Shown in pieces: positions 25,168-37,892 of a stretch of 64,000 nucleotides of DNA. The position numbers were made by a program, and so were the translations under genes. Source of the stretch: Amoeboaphelidium protococcarum (Eukaryota > Aphelidiomycota > Aphelidea); the NCBI GenBank assembly GCA_023515745.1, contig JALECJ010000254.1:1798001-1862000 (forward strand), in the 5' to 3' direction. How positions within the stretch are numbered: position 1 is the stretch's first letter; each line of letters begins with the position of its first letter. The notes below the pieces were generated by a model that worked only from the letters and a program-made list of their open reading frames with translations, ran no database searches and was not told the DNA's origin.

Positions 25168-28038
25168 TCACAGCACTCTTCTGCTCTCATGCACTTCATA
25201 AGAGCGACTGCCCCAGGTAGGCAGAGGCTTGTCTTGCTATAGCATTGGCTCACTTCCATACTGCAAAGCTTACTATCTTTTCTCCAATCCAATCTTGGAC
25301 TGCTGCTTCAGTGCAGCCAACTAGCGTTCCAACTTCAGCAGAGAGTCGTACACATTCTTCTCCAAGCTATCTTGAATATTGCTCTTGATTCTACCAGTCA
25401 TGATTGGATTAAAAATCTTGTACAAAGTCTTGTGCTTGGCCTCTTCAAACTTCAAATTCACAGTGTGCACCTTGAAGTGGCAGGTATCGATGCGGTAGAC
25501 ATCTTCATTCAACCAAGGCAGCAGAGTAATCACCAGACGACAGTCAATGTTGGCAATCTTCATATCCAGCAGGCCAGAATCAGACATCTTTGGGAAGGAC
25601 TTCTTGTGGTACCAGAAACGGATATCATTTGCCAGAATCTCAGGAACAGTAAAGTCCAAGGTGACAGTAGTAGAGGAGGTGCCTTCGCGCATATGGACGT
25701 GCGATTCACTGCTCAGGTAAGCATCATCAGGAGTTAGACCGGCAGCTGCAATGTTGATATGATCCACATAGTAGTCCATCTGATCATCACTTCCCTGCAC
25801 TTGGTCAATAGGGATAACAGAGATACGGTCCAGGACAAACTTGACCAATCTTGGGATATCACCAATCAGCTCAGGCTTGATCGTAGGAGTTCCATCTTGA
25901 TCCAGGAAGAGAGTAACCATCAAGTCGTTCCAATCAGCAGCATACTGACGAACCAAGCGATCACCCAACAGAGACTGGAACATGTTGGAAGACTCCTGCA
26001 TAATGGTATTCACAGGCTGACGGTACTTCATTGCGTACCACTCAGCATCTCTAGACAAGGCTTCAGTATCAGCACGGAACTGCTCCTGCTCAACATACTC
26101 GGAATCCTTCAACATTAAAGTGATCATTGCAACCAAACGGTCAAACCACACTTTACCATCAGTATCATTACGTGCAATAGTCTGCAGCTCGGTATAGGCA
26201 TCAACCATGGTCGACAGAGAGTAGTTTGTGAAATTCTCAATCACCTCAATAGCTTTCTGGCGAGCAATCTGCATATGGCGCTCAGCATCAGATGGAACGC
26301 TCACCTAAGCTTTGCTATTGTCAACGACACTGCTCAGACGCAGAGCCACTTCATTGTACAACTCCAACAACTTGTCCACAGCTCTCTGGAAATTATCGCG
26401 ACTGTGCAGACGCAGCAATGCAGCCTTCAACTGTGCAATCAGCTCATCCAGCTTTGGACGCAGCTCTCTCTTCAACTCCTTGGCATGAGTCTTTGCAACA
26501 CCTTGTGCCTTCTAAGCGCTATCTCTAGCCAATTCAGACATTTCAGCAGAAGAAATTCCGTCCTACTTCTGCTGAGATGAGGCCATACCAGGCTCATCGT
26601 GCGCAGTGTAAAACTTGTCAGATGACTCTACCCAATCAGGCTTTACAGTTTCCTAATCACCACTAAACTGATCATAGCCAGATTACTCACCAATAGTACC
26701 AACTGACAGCTGGAACTTATCCTGAGGCAACTAATAACCGGTTGGAGAGTGGACGCCACTGTCAACACCAGAGCGACCAAAATCTTCTTTACCTTCAGCA
26801 AGTGGCTTGTTCTCAGCAATCTCAGGTTCTCCATAGTCATGCTTCTTCAACTCAGACTGCAACTCCTTTGCCAGAGGATCACGGTTAATCTCAGAGTGAG
26901 AGCCGCTCTTGTGAGTAGGATCATAATCCTAATTAGCCAAACGACCAGACTCATTCAGATGCAAGTTCTCAATAGGCAAATCCTTATCACCGGAGCTCTT
27001 CTGCATTCCAGAGTACATTGGATCGGAGCCATAGACATCACTGGAAGATACACCAGAGTTGATATCCTTCTCATTGATGTCCTTCTCACCACTGCGCTTG
27101 GATTAATGAGCAGCCATACCAATAGCACTAGACAACATCTAGCCAGCAGCGTTAGCAGCAGTCTTGGTCTTCTATTGAGCAGAGGTCAACTGCTCCTCAT
27201 CGACACGTCTATTTGCCAACTCAGAAGACTCAGCAGCCTAATTACCGTAGTGTCCGACACGATGAGCAGCTACATCACCATACTAGTCAGCAGATCTCTC
27301 AACCTGAGTCTGCACACGCGGCAACACATCCTAAGCCTTACCTTGCACATCACCCTGCACCTCCTTGACACCTTGTGCAACATGATCAGAGGTGATGTTC
27401 AACGCATCTTGACCCAGATCCAGAATGTAGTCCAACAGATCCTGCACAACCTCAGTCAAATCAGACAGAGCAGATCTAAACTCGGAGGATTGCACAAACA
27501 GAGTGATCAAATCAATAAACTCCTTAACTTCATCCTTGGCATCGACAGCAGCACCCTTGACACCTTGCTTCATGGTTGGAGAATTGGCCATTGCTGCAGA
27601 AGCCAGACGGGCATGATACAAAAACTCTTGCAGAGTATCATCAGGATTCTTGCGCACCAACAATCTGCGAGTAGTCTCCAGCAGATGCTCAGTAGAACCC
27701 AACACCTACTTACCACTGGTGCTCACGACAGGATGAGCATGAGACAGCGTGTTCTAGACCTCCTTCAACATCTCGCTTGCCTGTCTTGTAGTAGGCATGC
27801 GCTGATCGCGCGCAGCACCAAGCATCTCCTTAGCCTTCACCACAACCTTCTCTTCAGGCGCAGCTTTCACAGGTGGCAGAGCGTGCTCATTACCAATGGC
27901 AGCATGGTGAGAAGGGGAGCCAGCAGCGGCAGTAGTACTAAATTCCTTGTTTGTCAGCTTGTAATCAGTGTCACCGGTTGGAAACACTGGTTCAGCGACG
28001 GTAGCTTTGTTCGTATTGTTATGTAAACGGCCAGACAT
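25168..28038 (-). CDS. HAM1-like protein (DUF4449 family)
   Basis: 956 residues, single exon, stop UGA at 25168-25170. The C-terminal half (about residues 579-905) matches fungal HAM1-like proteins: long amphipathic helices (VIENFTNYSLSTMVDAY, WFDRLVAMITLML, DWNDLMVTLFLD), then a beta-rich part ending KIFNPIMTGRIKSNIQDSLE. Family members are fungal, poorly characterised and thought to bind lipids or membranes through a TULIP-like C-terminal domain. The N-terminal half has Ala/Glu-rich helices (residues 112-235) with the repeated S-x-L-x-D-L-x-x-V-V pattern. The last 50 residues are a Gln-containing tail opened by UAR codons. It is not the HAM1 nucleotide pyrophosphatase despite the shared name. 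Start is the first ATG after an AT-rich leader. Confidence 0.8.
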
Positions 28039-28740
28039 TATTGTTATTCTTCAATTCCTATTCAAATAAAATACTTTAAATGTGTGTGAAGAAAAAACTG
28101 TAACATCAGATTTCTGACGCTTTATACTAGATTCTCGTGAGTCATTTGGTTATGTCACCGCCCCCGCTGAGTGATTGGGATGATTGGCCAGATTGAGTAA
28201 CTCCCTTTTGATTGACTGATTGATTGAATGAATGATTGTGCCAAAAGGGATGAAACGGCATGTTGGGTCAACACGGACGTGTCACCACTCAATGCAAACA
28301 ACAAATTCAAAGTTCCCATTCAACCGTGAATCATATTGTGGTTGATGAAACACCTGATTACTGTCTTTACGCGTATCACAACACCACAGGATTCATTCAA
28401 TAGAATCTTCGTGTTGACTCAAAACTTTTAAGTGTTAGTGATCTTAAAGCTATTCTCCATTACCGATCTGCTTCTCAAACTTAATAAACCGACATGTCCC
28501 ATTATGGCGAAATACTATTTGCGTATATCTTTTTTAGTAACAGCCATGAGACGCAAACTAATGATTCCACAACTTAGGGGTCTCTGCCAGCCTAATCGCC
28601 TCATATCAGATACGATTTAAACACCTTTACAAAATCATGGTATGTAAAAATAATAATTCTATTTAGGCACAACATTATATACATCGCACATCATGGTTGT
28701 AATAACGACTAAGCTTCAGAGACGAAACACACTAAAACTA
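28039..28740. other. Spacer with an inverted repeat and ATTG-type tetranucleotide tract
   Basis: About 700 bp between two minus-strand genes. It contains the inverted repeat TCCCTTTTG / CAAAAGGGA (28202-28210 and 28242-28250) around a run of GATT/GAAT tetranucleotides. No gene is recognised. Confidence 0.5.
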
Positions 28741-31700
28741 TCACTACATGGTGAATGACTTTGCGATCGACGGCGGAGGCTACAAATTTACATTCTCCAA
28801 CACAGATACCGTGATTCCTTTATAAGATGATGCTTAAGAACTACTTGAACTCGCGTCAGACTGAGGCAGTTATTCTGTTGATGATTGCGGTTGAGAGCCG
28901 CCACCTTAGAATCGAGCCTAACGCTATTTTCGCTGCTCCATAATCTTTTACGCCATCGATGGAGTGCTAGAGGGTGAACTGTCTGTGCTATAGTTTGCCA
29001 ACTTGTCAGATATCTTGTTGATAGAAGCATCAAAAGAGGACATCATTATCTTGGGATAATCAGATAAATATACAGGAGGCTTAAGCGCATTTTGAACGCG
29101 CTCATTTTGAGTGTTCTAAATCAGAGCTTAGTCATCAAATTCCCTATCTGGATTATCCATGTCAATGCCAAGATCTTTAAGTACTGAATCCAATTCTCCA
29201 AAAAGCTCTTTCTTATTCTGAGACGACTACAATTTTTATCTCTCAATCTACTGTGAGTTTTACAGATCAGCCAAATACAGATCGAATATATTGACATAGA
29301 TCAATGATATGTCTGAAACTGCACTCAAATCGTCAGAGTTTGGCTAGCTGCTGCCATATTGCGAGGAGGCCAAAACCAAATCATTAACAGTCAGTAACTA
29401 TTCATGAGGTAATTGAACTATAGGAATTTCAGGAGCAGCTACTTATTACTATACAAGGTCTGAGGCGATCAATTACTCCAGCTGTTTAATAGATTTGGAT
29501 CTCATAGTAGATAATGCATTCTTTTTTAACATGAGGACTCTACTTACTTGACCTGACTGCTTCCACCAATTGACTAAATCTAATACAGTGTCATCACGCA
29601 TCAACTTTATGGCATTATCAGTGGATAGTACCTTTTCAGGCGACAAAGTGCACTCATATAAATTGTACATGTCATTCAACTACTCATCGATCCCGCATTT
29701 CTACAACATCAAGACAATCACCTCTTAGGCAGTAGTGTTCTCTAACAATCTCACAGATTTATAGTTGGCAGAATCCTCAAGATATATCTAAATGGAGGTA
29801 AACTTTTCATTCTCAATCACAGGAAGCTTCGGAACGATGGGCTACTCTTAAGGTAGTTTCTATGCAGACTTTTGGACAGCGAGCGTAGACTTCTGATCAT
29901 TCTAAACGACTTACACCTTTTTATCAGACAAAGAGTCAGTTTTAAGAGCAACCACAGAGACCTTATTCTTGATCTTGGTAGAACTAGCTTTTGATAATGT
30001 GGTTGGTGGATCGCTTTGAGTCTGTTGTGAGCCATCATTAGCCTTGATTTTCTTATCACTTCCAATACTCCGCTTACTCTTGGAACGAGATACAGGCTCT
30101 TGCTTCTGACTGCTCGAGTCGCTGTTTATAGACTGCTACTCTTCAGTCATCGTGTTCAACTTCATTTGACTGTACGGCCTAGTGGGATCAACTTCAAAAG
30201 ACTAGATAGTCTCACTTTAAGTGGTGACAATTGAGTATGAATTTACATCGCGCTTAAATGAAAATCCAAATGCCGACTTCTCCCGCTTTCTATCAGATGC
30301 AGCAGTTGAATGATCAGACTATTGCTTTTTCATTTCAGCAGGTTTGATAGCATCATTTAAACCAGAACGATCTGGACTTTCTGCAGTGGATGAGGAGGTG
30401 GATCCAAATCTCCCCCTCAAACGATTGAGAAATTTCCCGTCAGACTGCTTATTACTTTTAGGTATTGACAGCGCAGAGCCAGCTCTCAAAGTCCTAGTAG
30501 GCTGAGAAAACTCGGAAGCATCCGACTTGCCAACCACCTCTCGGTCATCGAAAGCAACATCACGATTCTTAACCTTCTTACGGATCTCAGCAGATGCAGT
30601 TGGCGCTTCAGCTATTAGAGAACCGACTCCAAGTAATGCTCGAGCTTTGCTTTTACTCTTTTTATTTTTCTTCACCTAATCTATAGACAGGCCGACCCTG
30701 AATCGCTCTTCATCTGAATCAACCTCCTCCTATATAACATCACTATCCCCAGAGGACGATGAATCGAACATTGACTTCATTTTCTTCTTCTTTTCACTAG
30801 CTGACATAGTAGGCTAAGCTGTAGAGGAAGCCTTTGAATCTTCATCCTTAGACAGGGGACTGGCATAAGGCTCGATAAGACGCTTTAAAGGCTCAGGACT
30901 AGCACTTTTAGATGCTTCCTCAAGCGATGGACGTTTTAAAGTGGAATTTTGTTGAAGTAAGGATTTACCGGAATAGTCCACACTCATAACTTTCTGCATA
31001 TATGCTTTACTGGCCCTTACTCCAATTATGCCTTGCTCGATGCGCGGTACCTTACTCGCGGAGGAATTACTTATAGTCAATCCACAGTCCGCCAGCATGA
31101 CCAAAGTCCAAAACACCATTCGATCATCCGCCACTTGAGACCAATCTCCCCGCGGAAGTGTGCAAGATATGGAGTACACCTCAACTTCTAATGGATTCAT
31201 ATCATACATAATATTATGACTAAACTGCTTAGAAAATGGAGCACTCGTAGCAGGATCCGAGTCAAATGGACGGAGGCCTGATTATGACTTTGCACTAGCA
31301 TTATCCTAGTTCTTACATTAAGATATAGCAACACTGAATGCCTCATACCAATCTTCAAGAATCTCTGCACTTTCGTGAGAATATTGTAGATCAAGCAGAC
31401 TCTGCTATTCTGAGCTCTATTTGCAGCTGATAAGGAGCATAGTCTACTCGGAGTCAAGATTAATGTTCATAATGTTACTGACTGGAATATAATTCAGCAA
31501 GATCCATGATACATTTTCGAATCCAGACTAAACTCCAGTTGTATCGCAGAAAAGAACCATCAAAAACTTTTCAAATAGCATCAAAAACTACCTTCCACCA
31601 ATATCATTCAGCAATACACCATCTTTAATGAGAAAACCAGATTTTGTGCCGCGAAATAAGCAATCAGAGCCATAAAGATCATCCTTGGGATCAATATTGC

Positions 31701-33204
31701 CAACAGCCTTCAAACCTTACGAATTTGGGATATTTCTCTTGATAAACTGACTGAGAAGAGCATGTTTCCTTTTCATTTTTGCATCAGCCACGTCTCTAAG
31801 CAGCTTACTCAAAACGCCCATGGACTTTGTTAGAAATGGATGATCTTAGTGTTCCACAGCGGTACATCGCAATATGGCATATATGTGCAGTGGATACTTC
31901 AAAAATCGCTGGAAAGGACAGTAGAGCAGCTGCAGCAGAGATAATCCGGATTTCCGAGCATGTAAAAATTCTTTAAATCCAGGCTTACTACAAAGCTAGA
32001 AATACACAGACATTGCCTCCATCATATTGGAGCAATACAGCTTGTACAACTCCAAGCCTTGTACCATGTTCAGTATCTTCTTGCCCACAATCAAAACATC
32101 GTTTTCAGACTCACTTGCATCATTAATACCGCTTTTTTAAGATAAAGAATCTTTAACTTGACGAGAAAGAGTCTGAGAATCAGATGCCTTGAGTTAGAGA
32201 GACACATTTCCATTGGAGGTACTCGATCGCAACTCCCTGATCTTGTTAATAACGTCGATGAGTTCACTCACGCCCTTGAGGAAACTTGTATGAAATGCAA
32301 TGAGATCTTTAAAATTGGAGAATAGAATAGCAAATTCTTTCAGCGAAATTAAATCCTTCCGAGAAGACAATGGACTATAATACTTTCTCTCCAGAAGGAG
32401 GAGCATCTCCAAGTACGTTTTATCCTTCTCATACATCTCAACAACTAACTGAGTACGGAGCTCAGGAGTAAGTGCATCAAACTCGTGCGCATACGATAGA
32501 GCAGTCTCATAATGAGGCTTTTCTTCATAATCAACTACTAAGAGTCGCTCTTAGCTAAATAATTAGTGATCTAATGGAGACTAACGCGGCGCTAGCTTTA
32601 TCAAATTGAATAGTGAATCAATGACACGATCAGCATTGCCTTGATAGACGAGATCTTCAGGCGCAAACACAATCCGCTCTTTATCTACACTAGGATGATG
32701 CTTATTCAGATAACTGTGAAGACTAAGGAGGTACACGCTGATGTTTTCAATGCTAATAATATCAAACTGTGCCGACCAACTACTCAGGCCCATATGATGA
32801 GACATCGATGATGACGACCCTGATTGATTCGGCCTATTGTTTGAAACAGATTTCGAACCGGTCGGATTTTGATGCAAAACCAGGCGCAGCATATCAGGCC
32901 ACAATCTCTCAGCTATATGCATGAGCATACATCCATCCTTTAGTTCAAGCATAAACTTTTATCGCACCATCGAAGCTGTACCATCTTGACTTTATTCACT
33001 ATTTACTATTTACACTTCTTTCTAATCCTACAATGAGTCTTACTCAGTATGCTTAATCTCCTGAGCCTTACTGTCTGAGGAGCTTTATAATTTCGCCACC
33101 TGCAGTTACTCCCTGATATCCTTTGAGATCTAAAGGTCAAGCTCAGTTTATAGCCAATCTAAGATGGCTTGTATTTTATCAAGAGATTCCTCCATTCTTC
33201 CCAT
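28741..33204 (-). CDS. RhoGEF with CH, DH and PH domains (Cdc24-like)
   Basis: 1,487 residues, single exon. Guanine-nucleotide exchange factor for a Rho/Cdc42-type GTPase, expected at sites of polarised growth. An N-terminal helical region (MGRMEESLDKIQAILDWL) precedes a calponin-homology domain at about residues 80-205 (FMLELKDGCMLMHIAERLWP, FDIISIENISVYLLSLHSYL, LVYQGNADRVIDSLFNLI), as in Cdc24. The DH domain lies at about 245-450 (RTQLVVEMYEKDKTYLEMLL, FSNFKDLIAFHTSFLKGV), with a PH-like region at about 560-680. The rest is long, low-complexity and Ser/Lys/Gln-rich. A C-terminal PB1, present in Cdc24, is not obvious. The second ATG at 33195 is in frame. It ends UAG-UGA at 28741. Confidence 0.87.
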
Positions 33205-33465
33205 CTAATAATGATGATGTAAAATTGAAAATTACAAAATAAGCTCTCAGTTCAATTGCGGAAAACTGTTTGCATAGACCAATAATAAATACTTTGTTTA
33301 CAGGTAGAGATGGCCATTGCTTAATCATCGTTATCAAAACAACACACATCATGCTTGGATACGGAAATCCATAAAAGAATCAAAGTAAAAAGTAAACCAC
33401 GCTATAGTTTAATTAAAAGCAAATGAATAATATTGAGGCATGTAAAAGTCATGGAACTAAATCAA

Positions 33466-34059
33466 TCAGTCATCTTCGCCGTCGTCGTTATCATCGTCTT
33501 CATTAAAAGTGTACTTGACGCGAGCTCCACGAGTTCTTCTACCAGTGGTGATGATATTTGAGGTGTCAAGTCCTTCTAATTCTTCATTTGGGTCTTCATC
33601 CTCATCGACTAAATCAGTGACGCCATATTAATCATCATCATCATCATCCTCGTCATCGTCAGAATCACGCTAGCGTTTGGTAACCTTCTTTACTGGTTTG
33701 CTGGTTGACGCAGCCTTAACTTTAGACTTGGAGCTGGTATCTTCAGGCTTGTTCGCGACGTTAGATTTTTACTTTACAGCTTATTTCTTTCTTTACTATT
33801 CCATGACGGAAGCTTCATTGTCTTGTTGTTCTTAATCATCATCATCATCATCGTCAGAGATGACAACCTTGGTCTTTTATTTCAAAGGTTGTGGCTACTC
33901 GCTGCTTTCGACAGGTTGATCAGCATTCAGTTTAGATAGAGAATCACTGCTTGATGGCAATTCAGTGTCCACAGCTTCCACTTCAGTCTTTTACAATTTA
34001 GCAGTCGGTACTTCAGCAGGTACCACGGTTGTATTCGCTTTATCAATGTTCTCTGTCAT
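33466..34059 (-). CDS. CHZ1: Histone H2A.Z-H2B chaperone Chz1-like
   Basis: 197-residue acidic nuclear protein, single exon, stop UGA at 33466-33468. Two Asp runs (about residues 75-81 and 145-150) and Lys-rich stretches surround the C-terminal CHZ motif LEGLDTSNIITTGRRTRGAR, the segment that binds the H2A.Z-H2B dimer in Chz1. The protein delivers H2A.Z for exchange by the SWR1 complex. In-frame UAR codons supply the Gln residues, for example in the QEQQ after the first Asp run. The start codon is the first ATG; the palindrome CTTTGATCAAAG lies 70 bp upstream. Length and composition fit the family (yeast Chz1 153 residues). Confidence 0.88.
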
Positions 34060-34757
34060 ATCTCTGTTGGATGATTCTCTGTTGAGTTAAACGGTTGATT
34101 GTAAATAGATCGCTGGTATTAATTTTAGCTTTGATCAAAGTAGAATAAAATAAAAGATATATAAGACAGTAGGTGACAAACGTGAAAGATGTCGCGTGAA
34201 TTGCGCCACGCTGAAAATCGTAAGAGCCAAGCAATTATAAAAGAGAACGAGGACGGCAAGTTACTTACTACGGATGGAACTGCAAGCACGATATAGAGGT
34301 AACGCTTCTATTAATAGATCCATCTGCAATAGCATATGGCAACGAAATGGCTTTAGAGAGTGTAGTAAGATAAGCACAATTGAAGCCTCAACCTAGCACC
34401 AAAGTTACAGTATATGGAACTTAACACAATTCACGCGAGATCGCATGTGACTTCAATCGCGCGCTATGATTTGATCGCTGAAAATGACAGACAGTCAGAC
34501 AGACAGAAAGATCGAGCCTCAATCTGTGTGAATCATCGTGTGACAAATCCCATTTTGGGCGGAGATGGAAATTGGCCGAAAACGTCACTTGAGTCTTTTT
34601 TCCTTATTTTACTCCGACAACGATTCATTCGTAATAATCGTCACACTTCATCGTACATCCATACTTCTTCTGACGCAGAATCATTGAGCTCATATTTATA
34701 TTTACTGCCACACCTTTTAGAAAAATTTATTAGCATTGAAGTGAATTGAATTGAATA
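34060..34757. other. Divergent spacer between CHZ1 and the velvet gene, with a possible short spliced gene
   Basis: About 700 bp. It contains the perfect 12-bp palindrome CTTTGATCAAAG (34129-34140) upstream of CHZ1. A plus-strand ATG at 34189 opens 65 codons to UGA at 34381. Removing a 77-nt intron (donor GTAAGA at 34220, acceptor ATATAG) would give a different 66-residue product with LLIDPSAIAYGNEMAL. I recognise neither product, so this is only a candidate. Confidence 0.3.
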
Positions 34758-37022
34758 ATGTCGTTATCTGCTCTGTAGTAACCTCCGATTGCGCCGAGTG
34801 AATTTGCTCGTAAAAGGAATATCAAGCTGGTGATGAGATAGTAGCCTAGGCATAGTAGAGTGTGTGGCCAAGACCGTAGACCGATTGATCCACCTCCAAT
34901 TATACAGTTTATTCCAGAGAAGGCCAGGAAGTCTGCTGCGGTAGATCATCAGGCGGCTGGTGGGAATAGCGACTCTATCGGCAGCGGCGATAAGAATAAT
35001 AACAGTATTGATTCTGGTAATAATATGAATAATCGTAGTAATAGTACGTCGGGTGATCTTGCTTTGGCAAAGTAGCTGAACACTACCAATACTCGATAAA
35101 GTCTTCGAGGATAAGCGAGAGCTACTGGATTCTATAAGGAGAATACGTCATCAATCTCATCCGGATCATCGGCAAGTAAGGCGGAGAAATTGAGTGCCTC
35201 TCATCAGTCGTATAATACAGATACGTCTGGTAGTACTATGCTCACATCATCTACTGATGAATTCTCATCCCCGCTTTGGTTCATGTATGCTTCACTTGTT
35301 GATGTTAATTCTGGTAAGGAAATCACACTATTAAAAGATGGCAAGACGCGGAGTACTTTTGGCTCTATTGTCTCCTCTCTGTATCGTCTTAAAGATCTTA
35401 ATAGTCTAGACGCTGGATTCTTTGTATTTCCTGATCTGAGTATCAGAGTTGATGGTGACTTCTAGTTGAAGTTCTCCCTCTTCTACCTGTACATTGACGG
35501 AGTTGGCGGTGAAAAGGTTAAATTTGTAGACTCTATTGTATCTGATGTATTTCATGTGTATCCTGCTAAGCGATTTCCCGGTATGTCAGAGTCTACTGAA
35601 CTTTCGCGACTATTTGCTGATCAAGGTATAAAGATTAGAATAAGGAAGGAGTTACGTGGTCGCAAGAATATGGCCAATAGTGTCGCATCTACATAAGATT
35701 AGCAGTATGGTGGTGACTCGTAGAATTATTTTGGTGGAGATGTATCTGGCTCTACTACCGGTAACTAGACGTCTATTCCTACTCTGACCGCTACCTCTTC
35801 TTACAATAACAGTGTCAGTAATCATCAAGGTTAGAATTAGAACAAGCGATTGAAGTTGAGTGGCGAGGATGCTTCTGGTATTGATCAAAGTTAACATCAG
35901 GCTGACAGTAGATACGCTTATAATTCGCGTGATAATTAGGATGGTTCCGTTGTATTGTATCCTCGTCGTAATGAGACCACGCGAATGTACAGTCTATCTT
36001 CATAGAGCAGCAATGGAAATGGTCATGCTGGTAACAATTCGTCGAGAAGGCCGATGGGAAACAGCCATCTGAGAAACGAGGATTCCTATTCAGATGGATC
36101 ATATATAGATGAGAATAGACTGCAGAGTCAGAGCGGTATGGATTCCAGCGAGACTAGGCCCACATTGCCATCGTTAAACAATGCCTTTGGACCTCCTGCT
36201 CCACCTCCACCACCTCCTCCTCCGCAATAGACACCAATGTTATAAGCTCAATAGAAAAGGACTAGTGCGAACTCTATGCCATTTGGGTAGGCGCCACAGC
36301 AGTAATTTGTGTTCCAACAGGTGGCCTAGTTCGGTCAGCCTCCTTATCCTGTGATCAACTTCTCTCCAGGTGTCGGTGGGAACAACAATATTTAGGGAGA
36401 CAGTCAGCAGTAATAGTAAGGCGGATATTTTGATTATCAACCGCGTCCTGTTTAGCAATCATTCGGTGTCTATGGTGGACCTTGGCTATAGTGTTAGAAC
36501 ATTTAGCAGTAGTAGTAGTAGTAGTAGTTGTAGCAGTAGTAGCGTTAGTAGTCATAGCAATAACCTTAGTAGTAGCATTAATAGCCTTATACAAGCTAGT
36601 TGATAATGGGAGGTAATGGTATGCCTCAGGCAATCGTTCACTATGTACAGTCGGGCTACTATCCTAATCAGAGTTAGTATCCTGGTCAGAATTAGTTTTA
36701 GTCAATGTAGCAGTCTCCTTAGATGTACTAGTAGTAGTAGCAGTAATAATAGTCATACATCCAGTAATAGCCAATTTATCGGGATTAGAACTAGTATCCC
36801 ATAAATGCTTATAATGGTATGCCCCAGTAATGGTAGCCTTAGTAAAGGTAGAATGACGCGTCACAACTGCAGTACTAGTTTCCACCTCCGCAATAACAAT
36901 TCTAACAGTACTAGATTTATTAATAGTAGCCTCAGTAGTAGCCTCAGTAGTAAAGATACTAGTATGGTCCAAGTAATACGTAGTCATATTAACAGATGCC
37001 TTAAGGTGGACAGAAATAGTGA
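34758..37022 (+). CDS. Velvet-domain regulator with long Gln-rich tail
   Basis: 754 residues, single exon, stop UGA at 37020-37022 preceded by UAG. The velvet domain is split by a low-complexity insert. The first part has [20 protein letters not shown] and [12 protein letters not shown] (residues 18-60). The second has [28 protein letters not shown] (about 220) and [20 protein letters not shown] with [10 protein letters not shown] (about 272-300). Velvet proteins are NF-kB-like fungal DNA-binding regulators of development, spores and secondary metabolism. Which subtype (VosA, VelB, VelC, VeA) I cannot tell. After residue 310 the protein is disordered: Asn/Ser-rich, a proline run (about 476), then a Gln/Pro/Tyr-rich tail whose glutamines are mostly UAG. 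The tail looks prion-like. The ATG at 34758 gives the usual short N-terminus before the domain. Confidence 0.92.
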
Positions 37023-37141
37023 TAAAGATGGAGAAGATTGAGAAGTGGACTTTACAACCTTTTAATAGTAATAAAAATCAATAAAATTCTAATAGTTGAA
37101 ATCTTATGGTACACTATCATTCTAAATTATCAGTTTTGTGT

Positions 37142-37801
37142 TCATAGTTCCCGGAATTCAGCTTGGACCTCTTGAGCGTGTTGCTTTATCTCAAGAAGCG
37201 CGTCGAATTTGGATTGAACAAGTCGCTGAGAATTAGCATCAACATTATTGCCTTGTTTAACATCTTGCTCTGGTAGACGCGATCTCAAGTAATAATCAGT
37301 CACAGCTTGAGGTTCGCCAAGTACAGCGTACGGCTCCAGTATGTAATCTTACTTTATACCACCACTAGCACCGCCTAGGTAAAATTCCAAGCTCTTTAAT
37401 CTACTCTGTATAGCTTGACATCGCTCCATCAGATAATCAACTGAAGATGCCTCAGGATGAAGATAAAAGTCAGCGACCGACTCTTGCAGTGAACCTATTC
37501 GATGCATCAGACCACTTATTGTCTTGTCTGTATGATAAACACTTGGCTACACGCGCACTTGCTCTTAATTGTTCATATTATTATTAGTATTGTCACTTCC
37601 AAATTCCTGCCCCGCTGATTATGATTTTGAACTTGACGCTGCAGAGACTGGCCGCTTCTTATCACTCAACTTGGGCGAAGCTTAAGGAGATGACTTGGGT
37701 GTACTCTTCGCGCTATCTCCACCTTGCTTCTATATCTTTTTAACTCTCTTATGACCAGGATTGCCAGTTTTTAAATTAATATTACTTCGCTAATCACTCA
37801 T
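37142..37801 (-). CDS. Uncharacterised nuclear-type protein, basic N-terminus and helical C-terminus
   Basis: 219 residues, single exon, stop UGA at 37142-37144. The first 90 residues are Lys/Ser/Pro/Gln-rich (HKRVKKIQKQ, TPKSSPQASPKLSDKKRP) and look disordered and possibly nuclear. From about residue 100 the chain is predominantly helical (ISGLMHRIGSLQESVADFYL, VDYLMERCQAIQSRLKSLEFYL). It ends with an amphipathic helix (SKFDALLEIKQHAQEVQAEF). I recognise no family; a small subunit of a larger complex is possible. It is divergent from POP4 across 91 bp that contains TTTTGATCAAAG, so the two may be co-regulated. Confidence 0.8.
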
Positions 37802-37835
37802 GTTGATTGTTACTTTCTCTGCGGAAATCGGAAAG

Positions 37836-37847
37836 TTTTGATCAAAG
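37836..37847. promoter_or_regulatory. TTTGATCAAA palindrome in a 91-bp bidirectional promoter
   Basis: TTTTGATCAAAG lies midway between the divergent starts at 37801 and 37893. The same core palindrome is found upstream of CHZ1 (34129-34140), and its 8-bp core TTGATCAA upstream of TSR1 (8793-8800). A binding site is inferred from this recurrence only. Confidence 0.35.
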
Positions 37848-37892
37848 AGAGTTTTTACTTCCAGACGGTAGAAAGAAAGTGATTATAAAAAT

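Noticed and set aside
33640-33860. ATC/TCA trinucleotide tracts as a microsatellite array or CRISPR-like repeat
   Set aside because: They encode the Asp runs of the Chz1 protein. No CRISPR array or regular spacer pattern exists in this eukaryotic DNA.
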